Assembly: GCA_052148435.1 (NCBI GenBank)
Contig: JBKQIF010000073.1
Location: 27,436 to 91,435, forward strand
DNA: 64,000 nt
Direction: 5' to 3'
Source of the DNA: JBEKYD01 sp052148435
Lineage (GTDB): Bacteria > Acidobacteriota > Terriglobia > Bryobacterales > Bryobacteraceae
The notes under the pieces are model-generated. The model did not search any database. It was not told where the DNA came from and worked only from the letters and a program-made list of their open reading frames with translations. The first letter of the stretch is position 1; every line of letters begins with the position of its first letter. Positions 45,997 to 55,251 of this stretch are shown here, one piece after another. A program made the translations under genes and the position numbers.

Positions 45997-46691
45997 GGGC
46001 GATGGGATGCGCGATGTCATCCGGCGCTTTCCCGGGTGTTGGGGAAATTGGCCGAACCATTTTGGCGTCCTGCGCGGTGGGGCGGGCGCTTCCGCCTGAC
46101 CGTACCGGCGCATGCGCCACCATGGCCCGAATCCTAGTTCCACTTTGACCCCCGGCGTGGCCCGTAAGTAATTGAAACTGATTCAGTTGGCGCATGAAAT
46201 GGCTTCGTTCGGGAAACCCTGCGGAACAAGCCAATAACCGCTGCCGTTTGTGCATTTTTGTGCAGCCGGAAACACTCGCCGCCGAGGCCGGAGTTTCGCC
46301 AAAAACATCGATCGTCCTGTGGCCATCTTCGCCCCGCCACCAGAGTACAACGGCGTCGAGATGGCACTCACAGGAAGTCCTTAGCTGGCAACAAAAAATG
46401 ACCGTGACCGGACTTCGGGACGGTTGCGGGCAGAACTGGCTTTGTGCATTGTTGTGCGCGGAAGGCCCAGAAAGCCGGCAGGAAACCGGGTGGACGGAAC
46501 AGGCGCGTCTTGTCAGGAGTAGTCCGGCAGACCTCCCAGAAGCGGACTTCGGGGGGCGTTGGCCGGGTCGAAGGGGATATCGCAACACGAACCCGCGTCC
46601 GGCCGTCAACTATACGGTTTGGCCCGACGCGGTGGGCCGGCGGGCAAAGACGCGGCGGGGACTGCCGGGTGGACAGAGCGACGGACTATTC
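45997..46691. other. Intergenic region, no supported gene
   Basis: Frames here (for example 46194-46880) have no recognisable composition and no ribosome site. GGGGCGGGCGCTTCCGCCTGACC near 46078 looks like another member of the dispersed repeat family. The 3' part leads into the truncated glycosyltransferase copy, so the stretch is probably scar DNA. Confidence 0.4.
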
Positions 46692-46938
46692 TTGCCGCGG
46701 TTGCGCGGGTGGTGGACGACGCGCAGGCAGGGACGCTCGCGGGCGATCCGGTCGAGCGCTTCGCCGGAGCCGCCGGTCGAGCCGTCATCCACGGCGATCA
46801 GTTCGACCGGAACCGAAGCCCAGAGCGGCAAGGTCAGCACGCATTCGATCGCCGCCGACACCAGATCTTCCTCGTTGTAAACCGGAATCAGAATGGATAC
46901 CTGAACGGGCGACAAATCCGATAGTATCGTGAAAGGGC
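46692..46938 (-). pseudogene. Truncated duplicate of glycosyltransferase 5' end
   Basis: The block is closely similar, roughly 90% or better by eye, to 44546-44792, including promoter-side GATAGTATCGTGAAAGGGCG and the first ~70 codons of the GT2 domain (SPVQVSILIPVYNEEDLVSAAIECVL...). Homology stops at the RGK region, after which the frame runs into unrelated sequence. It is a partial duplication, not a working transferase. A short protein could still be made from TTG 46915. Confidence 0.8.
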
Positions 46939-46946
46939 GAGCTACG

Positions 46947-47378
46947 TCACCTTAACCGTGCATTGTGCCACGCCGCCCAAGCTCCAGTTCCCGCTTGCGC
47001 GACATTTCCCGGCACGAACCACTTCATGGCCTTGGGACGCTTGCGCACCGCCAGCCACTGTGCGAGCATTTGCCCACCAACCACCGCAGCCTTAACGCCA
47101 ATAGAAAACTTTGCGCCGGCATACAACAATCCACGCTCGTATCCACACCTGGCGGGATCTTGATTGCATTGTATGCTCGTAATGGCGTCCGCCGCGTTGG
47201 CGGCTGTCATGATCGCGAGAGACCACTTCCAGACAGGGTAACTTGGGCTGGAGATATCCGGTAAGGCCCTAGAGTTTGCAACAGGAGTCACATAACTTGC
47301 GGTTTGCGCATTCATCGCCGCCGCAAAGGACATTCCGGCGACTACCAACACGCTCCAAGCTATACATGAGTTTTTCAT
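46947..47378 (-). CDS. Secreted hypothetical protein
   Basis: About 143 residues from ATG 47378. MKNSCIAWSVLVVAGMSFAAAMNAQTA is a signal peptide. The mature part has a hydrophobic/alpha region SLAIMTAANAADAITSIQCNQDPARCGYERGLLYAG with two cysteines that could form a disulfide, then KAAVVGGQMLAQWLAVRKRPKAMKWFVPG. No domain is recognised. It lies directly next to the broken glycosyltransferase copy. Confidence 0.7.
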   Translation of the reverse strand: MKNSCIAWSVLVVAGMSFAAAMNAQTASYVTPVANSRALPDISSPSYPVWKWSLAIMTAANAADAITSIQCNQDPARCGYERGLLYAGAKFSIGVKAAVVGGQMLAQWLAVRKRPKAMKWFVPGNVAQAGTGAWAAWHNARLR

Positions 47379-47746
47379 AGTGCGATGCGGCGAGAACACG
47401 ATGGAACTATAACCGCGCCAAACCCTTCTCTGGCCCCGGAACCGAACACCTGGGGCAGGAATGAAGCTATAGACTATTAGCCAAAACTCCTCAGGGCAGA
47501 TATGCAGTGTAGCAGGCGAACGTTATAACCCGGCCATCGCTTAGTAACAGTACCGGCATGGCCCGCATGGAACGTGAACTGGTTGAAGCGTGCGACGATT
47601 CGGCAGGCCGCCTTGCGAGAGGGTCGCTCGACCGGACACTCCGCGAGCGCAGCGGAATGCAACCGCATGGAACGTACACGCACTGTCAGAGTCTGGGAGG
47701 GCTGAAGTCCTCGCCTTAAGGCGCCGGCTTCAACCCGCGCTCGCCT

Positions 47747-47905
47747 CTACAGTTTCGTCACCGGGTCCATAAAGCGCCAGAACACCGCGCCCGTCGCATA
47801 CACGGCGGCGGATACGTAGAAGGTCAAGTCCGGTGGTTGCCAGTCCAGGTGAGCGGATAGCCGATGAGCAGGGGGCCCATGGTGGCGCGGTGGCGATCAT
47901 GGCGC
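47747..47905 (-). pseudogene. Remnant of an MFS transporter C-terminus
   Basis: The minus strand ends FYVSAAVYATGAVFWRFMDPVTKL and stop, a typical last helix and tail of a hexuronate/sialate-type MFS permease. Slightly upstream, MGPLLIGY appears in a different frame, so the coding sequence has been broken by indels. No start or full-length reading exists. It is read as a decayed transporter. Confidence 0.5.
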
Positions 47906-47952
47906 AGAACGGGCTGTGGACAGGAAGCCGGCCGGTTACGTGGCCCGGCGCG

Positions 47953-48807
47953 TCAGGCCAAAGCCCGTTTGCAGTATTCGAAGCACTTGCGAACTTCGGC
48001 GACGGTGTCCATACCCGGCTTGCCGTATTCGTATTCGATATTGGCGGGGATGGGGTACTTCTTCGACTTGAGGAGCTGCAGCACGGCCTTGATGGGCGTC
48101 TCGCCCTCGCCCAACGGCAAGTTGGCGCCGTGGTCTTTCTTGCGATCCTTGATGTGCAGCACGGCGATGCGGTCGTGGTGCTCCTGAATGTAGGCCACCG
48201 GGTCGTAGCCGGCGGCGGTGAAGTGGCCGATATCCAAATTCACCCAGAACAGCGGGGTCAGGGCCATGGCCGCGGCGAAGCTTTCGGGAGTGGCGAATTG
48301 ATTGGGGTCCTTGGTATTGTCGTGGCCGTGCATGGCCACCCGGATCTTGTACTTTTCCGCCACCGGCGCCACGCGCTTGACGGCCGTCAAGGTGGAGGAG
48401 GCGGTAATCAGGTCGACGCCCAGGGCGCGAGCCATCTGAAAGCCGCGGTCGATTTCCTCGTCGCTGAAGCCGTCGTTGAAACTCAGGTTGTAGGCCAGAA
48501 GTTGGATGCCGGCCTGGTCGAACTTCTTACGGATGCCGGTGAAGAAATCGAGCGGCGTAGCCATGCGCCATTCGTGGAGATTCTGCCCGCGGGGTTCCAC
48601 GTGGCCCTGGAAGAGCTCGCACTCGCCCAGGCCGATGGTCTTCATAGCGTCGATGGCGGCGTCCAGGCTCATGTCGCGGAAACTGTAGGATTGCGCGCCA
48701 ATCTCGACGCCATGAATGCGGGAATCGATCATCTTGCTCTTGGCCAGGGCCGTCAGCGGCAGAGCGGTCAACGCCACCTTGCCGAAATCGCGTCGGGAAA
48801 GATTCAT
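47953..48807 (-). CDS. Exported sugar phosphate isomerase/epimerase-like TIM barrel
   Basis: 284 residues from ATG 48807. MNLSRRDFGKVALTALPLTALA is a Tat signal. The AP-endonuclease-2/xylose-isomerase-like barrel shows IGLGECELFQGH, VAMHGHDNTKDPNQF, WVNLDIGHFTAAG, AVLHIKDRKKD (metal ligands) and a final glutamate strand NIEYEYG. The start codon overlaps the permease stop by 4 nt (ATGA), so permease and isomerase are co-transcribed and probably act on the same sugar or related compound. Confidence 0.88.
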   Translation of the reverse strand: MNLSRRDFGKVALTALPLTALAKSKMIDSRIHGVEIGAQSYSFRDMSLDAAIDAMKTIGLGECELFQGHVEPRGQNLHEWRMATPLDFFTGIRKKFDQAGIQLLAYNLSFNDGFSDEEIDRGFQMARALGVDLITASSTLTAVKRVAPVAEKYKIRVAMHGHDNTKDPNQFATPESFAAAMALTPLFWVNLDIGHFTAAGYDPVAYIQEHHDRIAVLHIKDRKKDHGANLPLGEGETPIKAVLQLLKSKKYPIPANIEYEYGKPGMDTVAEVRKCFEYCKRALA

Positions 48808-50198
48808 TCGGTGCCTCGCGTATGCACGCCAAAACGATATACCAGCGCGCCCGCACCCACCGTGCCGAACGCAGTCAACGAGGCCTGCGGGTGCAAGATC
48901 ACGCCGAATACAATCATGGCGGCGCCTACCAGGATATAAGAAGCGGGAATCAAAGGGAAAGCAAAATCCATCGCGCGCAGGCGCTGCCAGCCCGGTTGCC
49001 TGCGGCGAAAAACGAAAACCGAGGCAACCGCCAGCACGGTAAACAGCGTCAGGCTCATGCCGATGTACAGCACCAGCTCGCGGAATGGGGTGAGGGTCAT
49101 CGCCATGGCGCACAAGCCCTGGCTCAGAATGGCGAACACCGGGGTGTGAAAGCGCGGGTGGACTTTGGCCGCGGCTGGGAAAAAAGCGTGGTTTTTGGCC
49201 ATGGCGAAATAGACCCGCGGGCCGATGGTGACTTCCGCATTCACCGTGGCCACGATGGCCAACGCCATCAGCGCGGAAAATGCGCCCGCGACGCCCGGGC
49301 CGAACAGACTGGACGCCGAAAGCGAGCCGACCGCCACCACGCCCTTCATTTTTTCCAGGGGCGTGGAGTAAATGTAAACCACATTGAGCGCCAGAAACGC
49401 CACCGATACCAACCCGCAGCCCACCGCCAGCGCGGCCGGCAGGGTACGCTCCGGACGGCGCACTTCCTCGGCCACGTAGGTGGCCGCGTTCCATCCGCTG
49501 TAAGCCACCATCACCCACAGCAGGCTGATGAAGAATTGCTCCGGAACGGGCACCGTGGAGGTGCGCACCGCCGGTTCCGAGAAGTGGCCCCAACTGCCGG
49601 CGCCGATGGCCAGGCCCAGCACCACGAAACTCAGAATCACCAGCAACTTGGTGCCGGTGAGCGCATTCTGCACTTTGGCGGTGAGCCCGACGCCGAAGCA
49701 GTTGAGCACGGTGAAAGCCGCGATCAAAGACGACGCCAGCACTTGCCCGGGGCCCAGGTGCAGCGAGAAAGCGCCGGAGCCGATCACGATGGGCGCGTTG
49801 GCCTGGCTGAGCGCCGGCCAGAAGTGGGCCAGATAGTCGGAGAACGCGAGAGCCGCGGCCGCGATGGGCGCCGAAAAGCCGGCGAAGAACGAAACCCAGC
49901 CGGTCATGAATCCCCACTCCCGGCCGTAGGCCTGCGTCAAATATACGTATTCGCCGCCGGAGCTGGGAAAATTGATGCCCAGCTCGGAATAGCTGAGGGC
50001 GCCGGCCAGGGCGAAGGCCGCGCCCACCGCCCAGCAGAGCATGATGAGCCAGGCCGAACCCAGGTCGCCCGCCATGAAACCGGTGCTGGCAAAAATGCCC
50101 AGCCCCACCATGTTGGAAATGACCAGGGCGGTGGCACTGAAGAAGCCGAGCTGGCGCAGCAGCCCGGGCCGCGAAGCTTCGAGGGTGGAATTCGGCAT
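48804..50198 (-). CDS. APC-superfamily amino acid/polyamine permease
   Basis: 464 residues from ATG 50198. It shows the APC N-terminus VISNMVGLGIFASTGFMAGDLG (a G-x-G-I-F type substrate motif), about 12 hydrophobic helices, and TSTVPVPEQFFISLLWVMVAYSGWNAATYVAEEVRRPERTLP, the signature of LAT/APC transporters. Reading further upstream to 51116 runs through antisense MscS and is not real. It is the first gene of the permease-isomerase operon. Confidence 0.9.
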   Translation of the reverse strand: MPNSTLEASRPGLLRQLGFFSATALVISNMVGLGIFASTGFMAGDLGSAWLIMLCWAVGAAFALAGALSYSELGINFPSSGGEYVYLTQAYGREWGFMTGWVSFFAGFSAPIAAAALAFSDYLAHFWPALSQANAPIVIGSGAFSLHLGPGQVLASSLIAAFTVLNCFGVGLTAKVQNALTGTKLLVILSFVVLGLAIGAGSWGHFSEPAVRTSTVPVPEQFFISLLWVMVAYSGWNAATYVAEEVRRPERTLPAALAVGCGLVSVAFLALNVVYIYSTPLEKMKGVVAVGSLSASSLFGPGVAGAFSALMALAIVATVNAEVTIGPRVYFAMAKNHAFFPAAAKVHPRFHTPVFAILSQGLCAMAMTLTPFRELVLYIGMSLTLFTVLAVASVFVFRRRQPGWQRLRAMDFAFPLIPASYILVGAAMIVFGVILHPQASLTAFGTVGAGALVYRFGVHTRGTE

Positions 50199-50282
50199 GC
50201 GGACCTTAAGAGCTATTGTAGCCGCGTCCGGCGCGTAAGTCTTCCGCGGCTGAAAGCTTTCAGCGAGCCACCCCGGTGTAGC

Positions 50283-50345
50283 TGATCGCTCTCCACTGAC
50301 TGCACAGCCTCGCAGGCGCCCGCAACGCATCGAGCCGCGACCGTG
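50283..50345. repeat. Dispersed GATCG-TCTCCACT repeat
   Basis: TGATCGCTCTCCACTGACTG...CCTCGCAGGCGCC...GCCGCGACC matches, with about a fifth of positions different by eye, the block at 60903-60965 downstream of the LysR gene. Both are intergenic. Confidence 0.65.
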
Positions 50346-50405
50346 AGGGCGGGGTTGCCATCCGCGTCGGCCGCCGGCCCACCTGTGTGATCCTAGAACA
50401 AGCGG

Positions 50406-51485
50406 ATGCACGAATACGAATTCATAAAGACCGTGGAACACGATCCAAGGCTGGTCGCCGCTCCAGCCGCGGTCTTCCTGGCCACGCTGGCCGTCTGCTG
50501 GGTGGCGCGGCATCTGTTGCTGCGCGGGCTGGAAGCCTGGACCGCGCGCTCGCAAAGCCGCGGCGGGGAAATCGTGACCAAGGCCCTGAGCGGGCCGACC
50601 ATCATCTGGATGCTGGTGCTGGCCACGCATCTGGCCATTGAAAGCTCCGATCTGCCCCACGCCGTTGCGGCGGTTTGGGCGCCACGGCTGCTGGTCGCGC
50701 TGGTGGTGATTTCTTTCACCATGGTGGCGGGGCGTGTGGCCGGCGAACTGGTGCGCTACTGGGGCAATCAGGGGCAAGGAATCCTGCCGGTGACCACGCT
50801 CACCGAAAACCTGGCGCAAATCGCGGTCTTCATCCTCGGCATCGTGGTTCTGCTGGACGTGGAACACGTCAACATCACGCCCATTCTTACCGCCCTCGGA
50901 GTGGGCGGCCTGGCGGTGGCGCTGGCGCTGCAGGATACCCTGTCGAACCTGTTCGCCGGGTTTTACGTGGCGGTTTCGCGGCAGGTGCGCCTGGGCGATT
51001 ACATCAAGCTGAATTCCGGCGAAGAAGGCTACGTGGTGGATATCAGTTGGCGCGCGACGACGATTCGGGCACTGGCCTCGAACCTGATCTTCATTCCCAA
51101 TGCCAAGCTGTCGCAAGCCAATGTGACCAACTATTGGCTGCCGGATAAGCGCATGGCCGTTTCCATCCAGGTGAATGTGGCGCTCGATTCCGACGTGGAC
51201 CGGGTGGAGCGGCTGCTCAACGAAGTGGGCAAGCAGGCGGCCGGCGAGATCCCCGGCCTGGTGGCCGATCCGCCGCCCTCCGGCGCCTTCGACCCCGGCG
51301 TGGGCGATTTCGCGCTAGGCTTTACGCTGGGGTACCAGGTGGAAGAGTTCAGCCAACAATATGCGGTCCGCAACGAGCTGCGCAGGCGCGTGCTGCGCCG
51401 CCTGCGGGCCGAAGGCGTACGCATTCCTTATCCCACCCGGAGCTTGTACTTCGAGAATGCGCCGGCCGAAACCCCGAAGGAGTGA
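50406..51485 (+). CDS. Mechanosensitive ion channel, MscS family
   Basis: 359 residues. Three N-terminal membrane helices lead to the pore helix TM3 LGVGGLAVALALQDTLSNLFAGFYVAVSRQVRLGD with the A/G packing pattern of MscS. The beta domain DYIKLNSGEEGYVVDISWRATTIRALASNLIFIPNAKLSQANVTNYW is complete. It releases solutes on osmotic downshift. It precedes the dehydrogenase gene by 10 bp, so co-transcription is possible. Confidence 0.93.
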   Translation: MHEYEFIKTVEHDPRLVAAPAAVFLATLAVCWVARHLLLRGLEAWTARSQSRGGEIVTKALSGPTIIWMLVLATHLAIESSDLPHAVAAVWAPRLLVALVVISFTMVAGRVAGELVRYWGNQGQGILPVTTLTENLAQIAVFILGIVVLLDVEHVNITPILTALGVGGLAVALALQDTLSNLFAGFYVAVSRQVRLGDYIKLNSGEEGYVVDISWRATTIRALASNLIFIPNAKLSQANVTNYWLPDKRMAVSIQVNVALDSDVDRVERLLNEVGKQAAGEIPGLVADPPPSGAFDPGVGDFALGFTLGYQVEEFSQQYAVRNELRRRVLRRLRAEGVRIPYPTRSLYFENAPAETPKE

Positions 51486-51495
51486 ACCAAATCCG

Positions 51496-52560
51496 ATGAA
51501 AACCTTTACGATTGCCGTAATCGCGGGCGATGGCATTGGGACCGAGGTCGTCCCCCAGGCGCGGCGCGTGCTCGAACGCGCGGCGCAACAACATTCCGTG
51601 GCGTTCGCGTTTCAGGATTTCGATTGGGGCGCGGAGCACTATTTCCGCTGGGGCCGCATGATGCCCGCCGGTGCGCTGGAATTGCTGCGCCCGTGCGACG
51701 CCATCCTGCTGGGCGCGGTCGGCCATCCCGAGATCCCCGACCATGTCACCCTGAATGGGCTGCTGTTGCCGATTCGCCGCGCCTTCGACCAGTACGCCAA
51801 TGTGCGCCCGGCCTACCTGTACCCGGGGGTGCGCTCGCCGCTGGCCGGCTACCATGGCGGCGAAATCGATTTCGTGGTGGTTCGCGAAAACACCGAGGGA
51901 GAATATGCCCAGGTGGGCGGATTCGTCTATCACGATCAGCCGGAGGAAGTCGCCATCCAGACTTCCGTCTTTACCCGCCGCGGGGTGGAGCGGATTGTGC
52001 GCTTCGCGTTCGAGCTGGCGGTGAAGCGCGGCAAGAAGAAACGGGTGACGTCGGTCACCAAGTCCAACGCCCAGGGCTACAGCATGGTGCTGTGGGACCG
52101 CGTATTCCGCGACGTGGCGGCGGATTTTCCGGGTGTCGAAACCGAATCGCTGCTGGTGGACGCGGCGGCCATGAACTTCGTGCGCCGCCCTGCCAGCTTC
52201 GACGTGGTGGTGGGCTCCAACCTCTTCGCCGATATTCTGAGCGACCTTTCGGCCATTCTCATCGGCAGCATGGGCCTGGCCGCCAGCGCCAATCTCGACC
52301 CTCTGCGCCGGTTTCCCTCGATGTTCGAACCGGTGCACGGATCGGCGCCCGATATCGCGGGAAAAGGCCTGGCCAATCCGCTGGCCGCGATTTTGAGCGC
52401 CGCCATGATGCTGGAACACCTGGAACTGGCCGCCGCCGCGCAGCAGGTCGAAGCCGCCGTGGCGGCCGTGCTGGCCGAGGGCCAAACGCTGACCGCCGAT
52501 CTGGGCGGCAGCGCCACCACCACCGCCGTGACCGACGCCGTACTGGAGAAACTGGGGTAG
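51496..52560 (+). CDS. Isocitrate/isopropylmalate dehydrogenase family (tartrate/malate type)
   Basis: 354 residues from ATG 51496. It belongs to the beta-decarboxylating dehydrogenase family: VIAGDGIGTEVVPQA, FVVVRENTEGEYAQVGG, KRVTSVTKSNAQGYSM with catalytic lysine, SNLFADILSDLSA and FEPVHGSAPDIAGKG. The tyrosine/lysine pair is normal. A second, typical leuB is at 57665, so this one is more likely tartrate or D-malate dehydrogenase. Promoter-proximal MscS is just upstream. Confidence 0.88.
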   Translation: MKTFTIAVIAGDGIGTEVVPQARRVLERAAQQHSVAFAFQDFDWGAEHYFRWGRMMPAGALELLRPCDAILLGAVGHPEIPDHVTLNGLLLPIRRAFDQYANVRPAYLYPGVRSPLAGYHGGEIDFVVVRENTEGEYAQVGGFVYHDQPEEVAIQTSVFTRRGVERIVRFAFELAVKRGKKKRVTSVTKSNAQGYSMVLWDRVFRDVAADFPGVETESLLVDAAAMNFVRRPASFDVVVGSNLFADILSDLSAILIGSMGLAASANLDPLRRFPSMFEPVHGSAPDIAGKGLANPLAAILSAAMMLEHLELAAAAQQVEAAVAAVLAEGQTLTADLGGSATTTAVTDAVLEKLG

Positions 52561-52610
52561 TGCCCGTAGCCAGGCCTCCCTGTTTCCGGTTTCCAGCCCC
52601 GCCGCGTCGT

Positions 52611-52683
52611 GGAGTAGGCCTTTTGGCCTGCGCTTGTGCCGGGCCGGACCTCGGATGCAGGCCAAAGGCCTACTCCACAAGAG
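52611..52683. repeat. Dispersed GGAGTAGGC-type intergenic repeat
   Basis: GTGGAGTAGGCCTTTTGGCCTGCG near 52612 is mirrored by CAGGCCAAAGGCCTACTCCAC ending near 52679. It is the clearest copy of the family and could fold as a long hairpin between the dehydrogenase and murJ. Confidence 0.75.
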
Positions 52684-52735
52684 GTGCTCTAGCGGCAATT
52701 TGCCTGCCTGCGCCGCAACGTGAGGCTGCCCGCTA

Positions 52736-54331
52736 GTGGCTGACGCCAGGCACTCCGAATCCACCGGGCGCCACGCCTTTCTGGTGGCGTCCGGCATCCT
52801 GCTGCGGAGCCTGACCGGCCTGGTGCGGCAGCGTATCTTCGCCCGCTACTTCGGCCAGCAAAATCCCATCGCCGATGCCTTCAATGCGGCGTTTCGGATT
52901 CCCAATTTTCTGCAGAACCTGTTCGGCGAAGGCGTGCTTTCGGCGTCGTTCATTCCGGTGTACGCGCGTCTGCTGGCGGAGGGCGACGAGGAGGAATCCG
53001 GGCGCGTGGCCGGCGCGGTGTTCGCGCTGCTGGCGTTGACCGCTTCGGTGCTGACGGTGGCCGGCATGCTGGCCGCGCCGTACCTGATCGACGTCATCGC
53101 CCTGGGCTTCCACGGCGCCAAGCGCGAGCTCACCATTCAGCTTGTGCGCATTCTGTTTCCGGGCACGGCCATGCTGGTGCTCTCGGCCTGGTGCCTGGGG
53201 ATTCTCAACAGCCATCGCCGTTTCTTCCTTTCCTATACCGCTCCGGTCGTATGGAATGCGGCCATGATCGCTTCTCTCGTCGCCTTTCACGGTGGCGGCC
53301 AGTTGCGGTTGGCGACGCTGCTGGCCTGGGGATCGGTAGCGGGCAGCGCGCTGCAATTCGCGGTGCAGTTGCCCGCCGTCCTGAAGCTGGCGCGCCACCT
53401 GCGCGTACACCTGGATACCCGGTCGGGCCACGTTCGCGAGGTGGTGCGCAACTTCGGCCCGGTGTTCCTGAGCCGCGGCGTGGTGCAGATTTCAGGTTAC
53501 GTGGATTCGGCCCTGGCCAGCCTGCTGGGCGACGGGCCGGTGACCGCGCTCACCAACGCGCAGGCCCTCAACATGCTGCCGGTGAGCCTGTTCGGCATGG
53601 CCATTTCGGCGGCCGAGCTGCCGGCCATGTCGAGCGCGTTGGGCAATACCGAGGAAGTGGCGGCCAATCTGCGCCGCCGCCTCAATGCCGGTCTGCGGCG
53701 GATCGCGTTCTTCGTGGTGCCCTGCGCGCTGGGCTTTCTGGCGCTGGGCGACGTGATGGCCGGCGTGCTGTTCCAAAACGGGGCTTTCCACCGCGCCGAT
53801 TCGGTCTATGTGTGGGGCATCCTGGCCGGCTCTTCGGTGGGCCTGTTGGCCACCACCCTGGGCCGCCTCTACTCCTCCACCTACTGGGCGCTGCGCGACA
53901 CCCGCACACCGCTGCGCTTTGCGCTGATCCGCGTGGCGCTGACTACCGGCCTGGGCTGGCTCTCGGCCGTGCCGCTCCCGGTCTGGCTCGGCATCGCGCC
54001 GCGTTGGGGCGTAGCCGGACTGACCGCTTCCGCCGGAGTGGCCGGCTGGGTGGAGTTCACCCTCCTGCGACGCACCTTGAACCGCCGCATCGGCCGCACC
54101 GGCCTGCCCGCCACGCTTACTGCCAGGCTGTGGCTGGCCGCGCTGGCCGCCGGCGCACTGGCCTGGGGCGTTAAGCTCGCCATCGGCGTCGCCCACCCCG
54201 TGGCCGATGGCGCCCTCATCCTGGGAACCTACGGCGCGGGTTATCTTGCCCTTTGCTACGCCCTGCGCGTGGAGGAATGCGCCGAGGTGGCGGCGCGGTT
54301 GGCGCGGCTGGTGAGGCGGGGCGTGCTTTAG
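52736..54331 (+). CDS. murJ: Lipid II flippase MurJ
   Basis: 531 residues starting at GTG 52736. It opens HAFLVASGILLRSLTGLVRQRIFARYFGQQNPIADAFNAAFRIPNFLQNLFGEGVLSASFIPVYARLL, the classic MurJ N-terminus with the basic motif. About 14 hydrophobic helices follow. VFLSRGVVQISGYVDSALASLLGDGPVTALTNAQALNMLPVSLFGMAI is the family's central block. It moves peptidoglycan precursor lipid II across the inner membrane. Confidence 0.96.
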   Translation: MADARHSESTGRHAFLVASGILLRSLTGLVRQRIFARYFGQQNPIADAFNAAFRIPNFLQNLFGEGVLSASFIPVYARLLAEGDEEESGRVAGAVFALLALTASVLTVAGMLAAPYLIDVIALGFHGAKRELTIQLVRILFPGTAMLVLSAWCLGILNSHRRFFLSYTAPVVWNAAMIASLVAFHGGGQLRLATLLAWGSVAGSALQFAVQLPAVLKLARHLRVHLDTRSGHVREVVRNFGPVFLSRGVVQISGYVDSALASLLGDGPVTALTNAQALNMLPVSLFGMAISAAELPAMSSALGNTEEVAANLRRRLNAGLRRIAFFVVPCALGFLALGDVMAGVLFQNGAFHRADSVYVWGILAGSSVGLLATTLGRLYSSTYWALRDTRTPLRFALIRVALTTGLGWLSAVPLPVWLGIAPRWGVAGLTASAGVAGWVEFTLLRRTLNRRIGRTGLPATLTARLWLAALAAGALAWGVKLAIGVAHPVADGALILGTYGAGYLALCYALRVEECAEVAARLARLVRRGVL

Positions 54332-54360
54332 GCCTCGCTAAGATGTATTCAGTGGACTAA

Positions 54361-55251
54361 ATGAGTACCAGACGCCAGTTCATCCAGGTCTCGGCCGGCA
54401 TCGCGGCCGCCGGCGCACCTCTCGCGGCCGCCACGCCCTTGCCCACCGTCCGGTTCGGCAAGCACGAAATCACCCGCCTTGTCATCGGCTCCAATCCTTT
54501 CTACGGTTACTCCCACTCATCGAGCGCGCTCGATCGGTACATGCGCGAATGGAACACCCCCGAAAATGTCTGCGCGGCGCTTCAGGAGGCGGAACGCAAC
54601 GGCATCAATACGTACCAGACCAACGGCAGCGAGCGCGGCGTCGCAGACCTGCGCTTGCACCGCGAACGGGGCGGCAAGCTGCAAGCGATCGCTCTGGTTG
54701 CCGAGAAGCCGGAGGAAGCCATGGCGGCGATGCGCCCCATCGCGATTTCGCACCACGGAGAAGCCACCGACGCGCTCTTTCGCCGGCAGAAGATGGACGA
54801 CGTCCGCGAGTTTACCCGGCGGGCACGCCAGACCGGCGCCCTGGTAGGCGTTTCCACCCATAAGCCCGAGGTTATCGAATACATCGAGGAGCGCGGTTGG
54901 GACGTGGATTTCTACATGGGATGCGTGTATAACCGCACCCGCACTCCGGACGAGATCCGCAAGCTGCTCGGCCAACTTCCCCTGCCGGCCGGCGAACTGT
55001 ACCTCGAAAAGGATCCGGAGCGAATGTTCGCCGTGATGCGCCGGACCCGGAAAACCTGTTTCGCATTCAAGATCCTGGCGGCGGGAAGAGCGGCTGGTTC
55101 ACCCGAATCGCTCGATGCCGCTTTTGAGGCCGCCTTTGCCGGCATCAAGCCGGGGGATTGCGTAATCGTCGGCGCGTATCTGCGGTTCAACAACGAGATC
55201 CAGGAAAACGCGCAACGGGTCCGCGGCTTTGGAGGCATCCGGTCCGCATAG
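54361..55251 (+). CDS. Exported TIM-barrel protein of unknown substrate
   Basis: 296 residues. MSTRRQFIQVSAGIAAAGAPLAAA is a twin-arginine-like signal. The body looks like a (beta/alpha)8 barrel related to aldo/keto reductases or radical-free isomerases: TRLVIGSNPFYGYSH, RNGINTYQTNGSERG, LQAIALVAEKPEEA, GWDVDFYMGCVYNRT, CFAFKILAAGR, DCVIVGAYLRF. The AKR catalytic Tyr-Lys pair is not evident, so activity is unclear. Its 3' end is overlapped antisense by the DUF433 reading. It resembles the exported AKR at 13.9 kb only in general plan. Confidence 0.8.
   Translation: MSTRRQFIQVSAGIAAAGAPLAAATPLPTVRFGKHEITRLVIGSNPFYGYSHSSSALDRYMREWNTPENVCAALQEAERNGINTYQTNGSERGVADLRLHRERGGKLQAIALVAEKPEEAMAAMRPIAISHHGEATDALFRRQKMDDVREFTRRARQTGALVGVSTHKPEVIEYIEERGWDVDFYMGCVYNRTRTPDEIRKLLGQLPLPAGELYLEKDPERMFAVMRRTRKTCFAFKILAAGRAAGSPESLDAAFEAAFAGIKPGDCVIVGAYLRFNNEIQENAQRVRGFGGIRSA

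Noticed and set aside
46194..46880. 228-residue plus-strand ORF
   Set aside because: No motif, no ribosome site, and its 3' half is antisense to the truncated glycosyltransferase copy.
50199..51116. N-terminal extension of the APC permease to 51116
   Set aside because: Antisense to MscS with His/Arg/Gln-rich text; the permease begins at ATG 50198.
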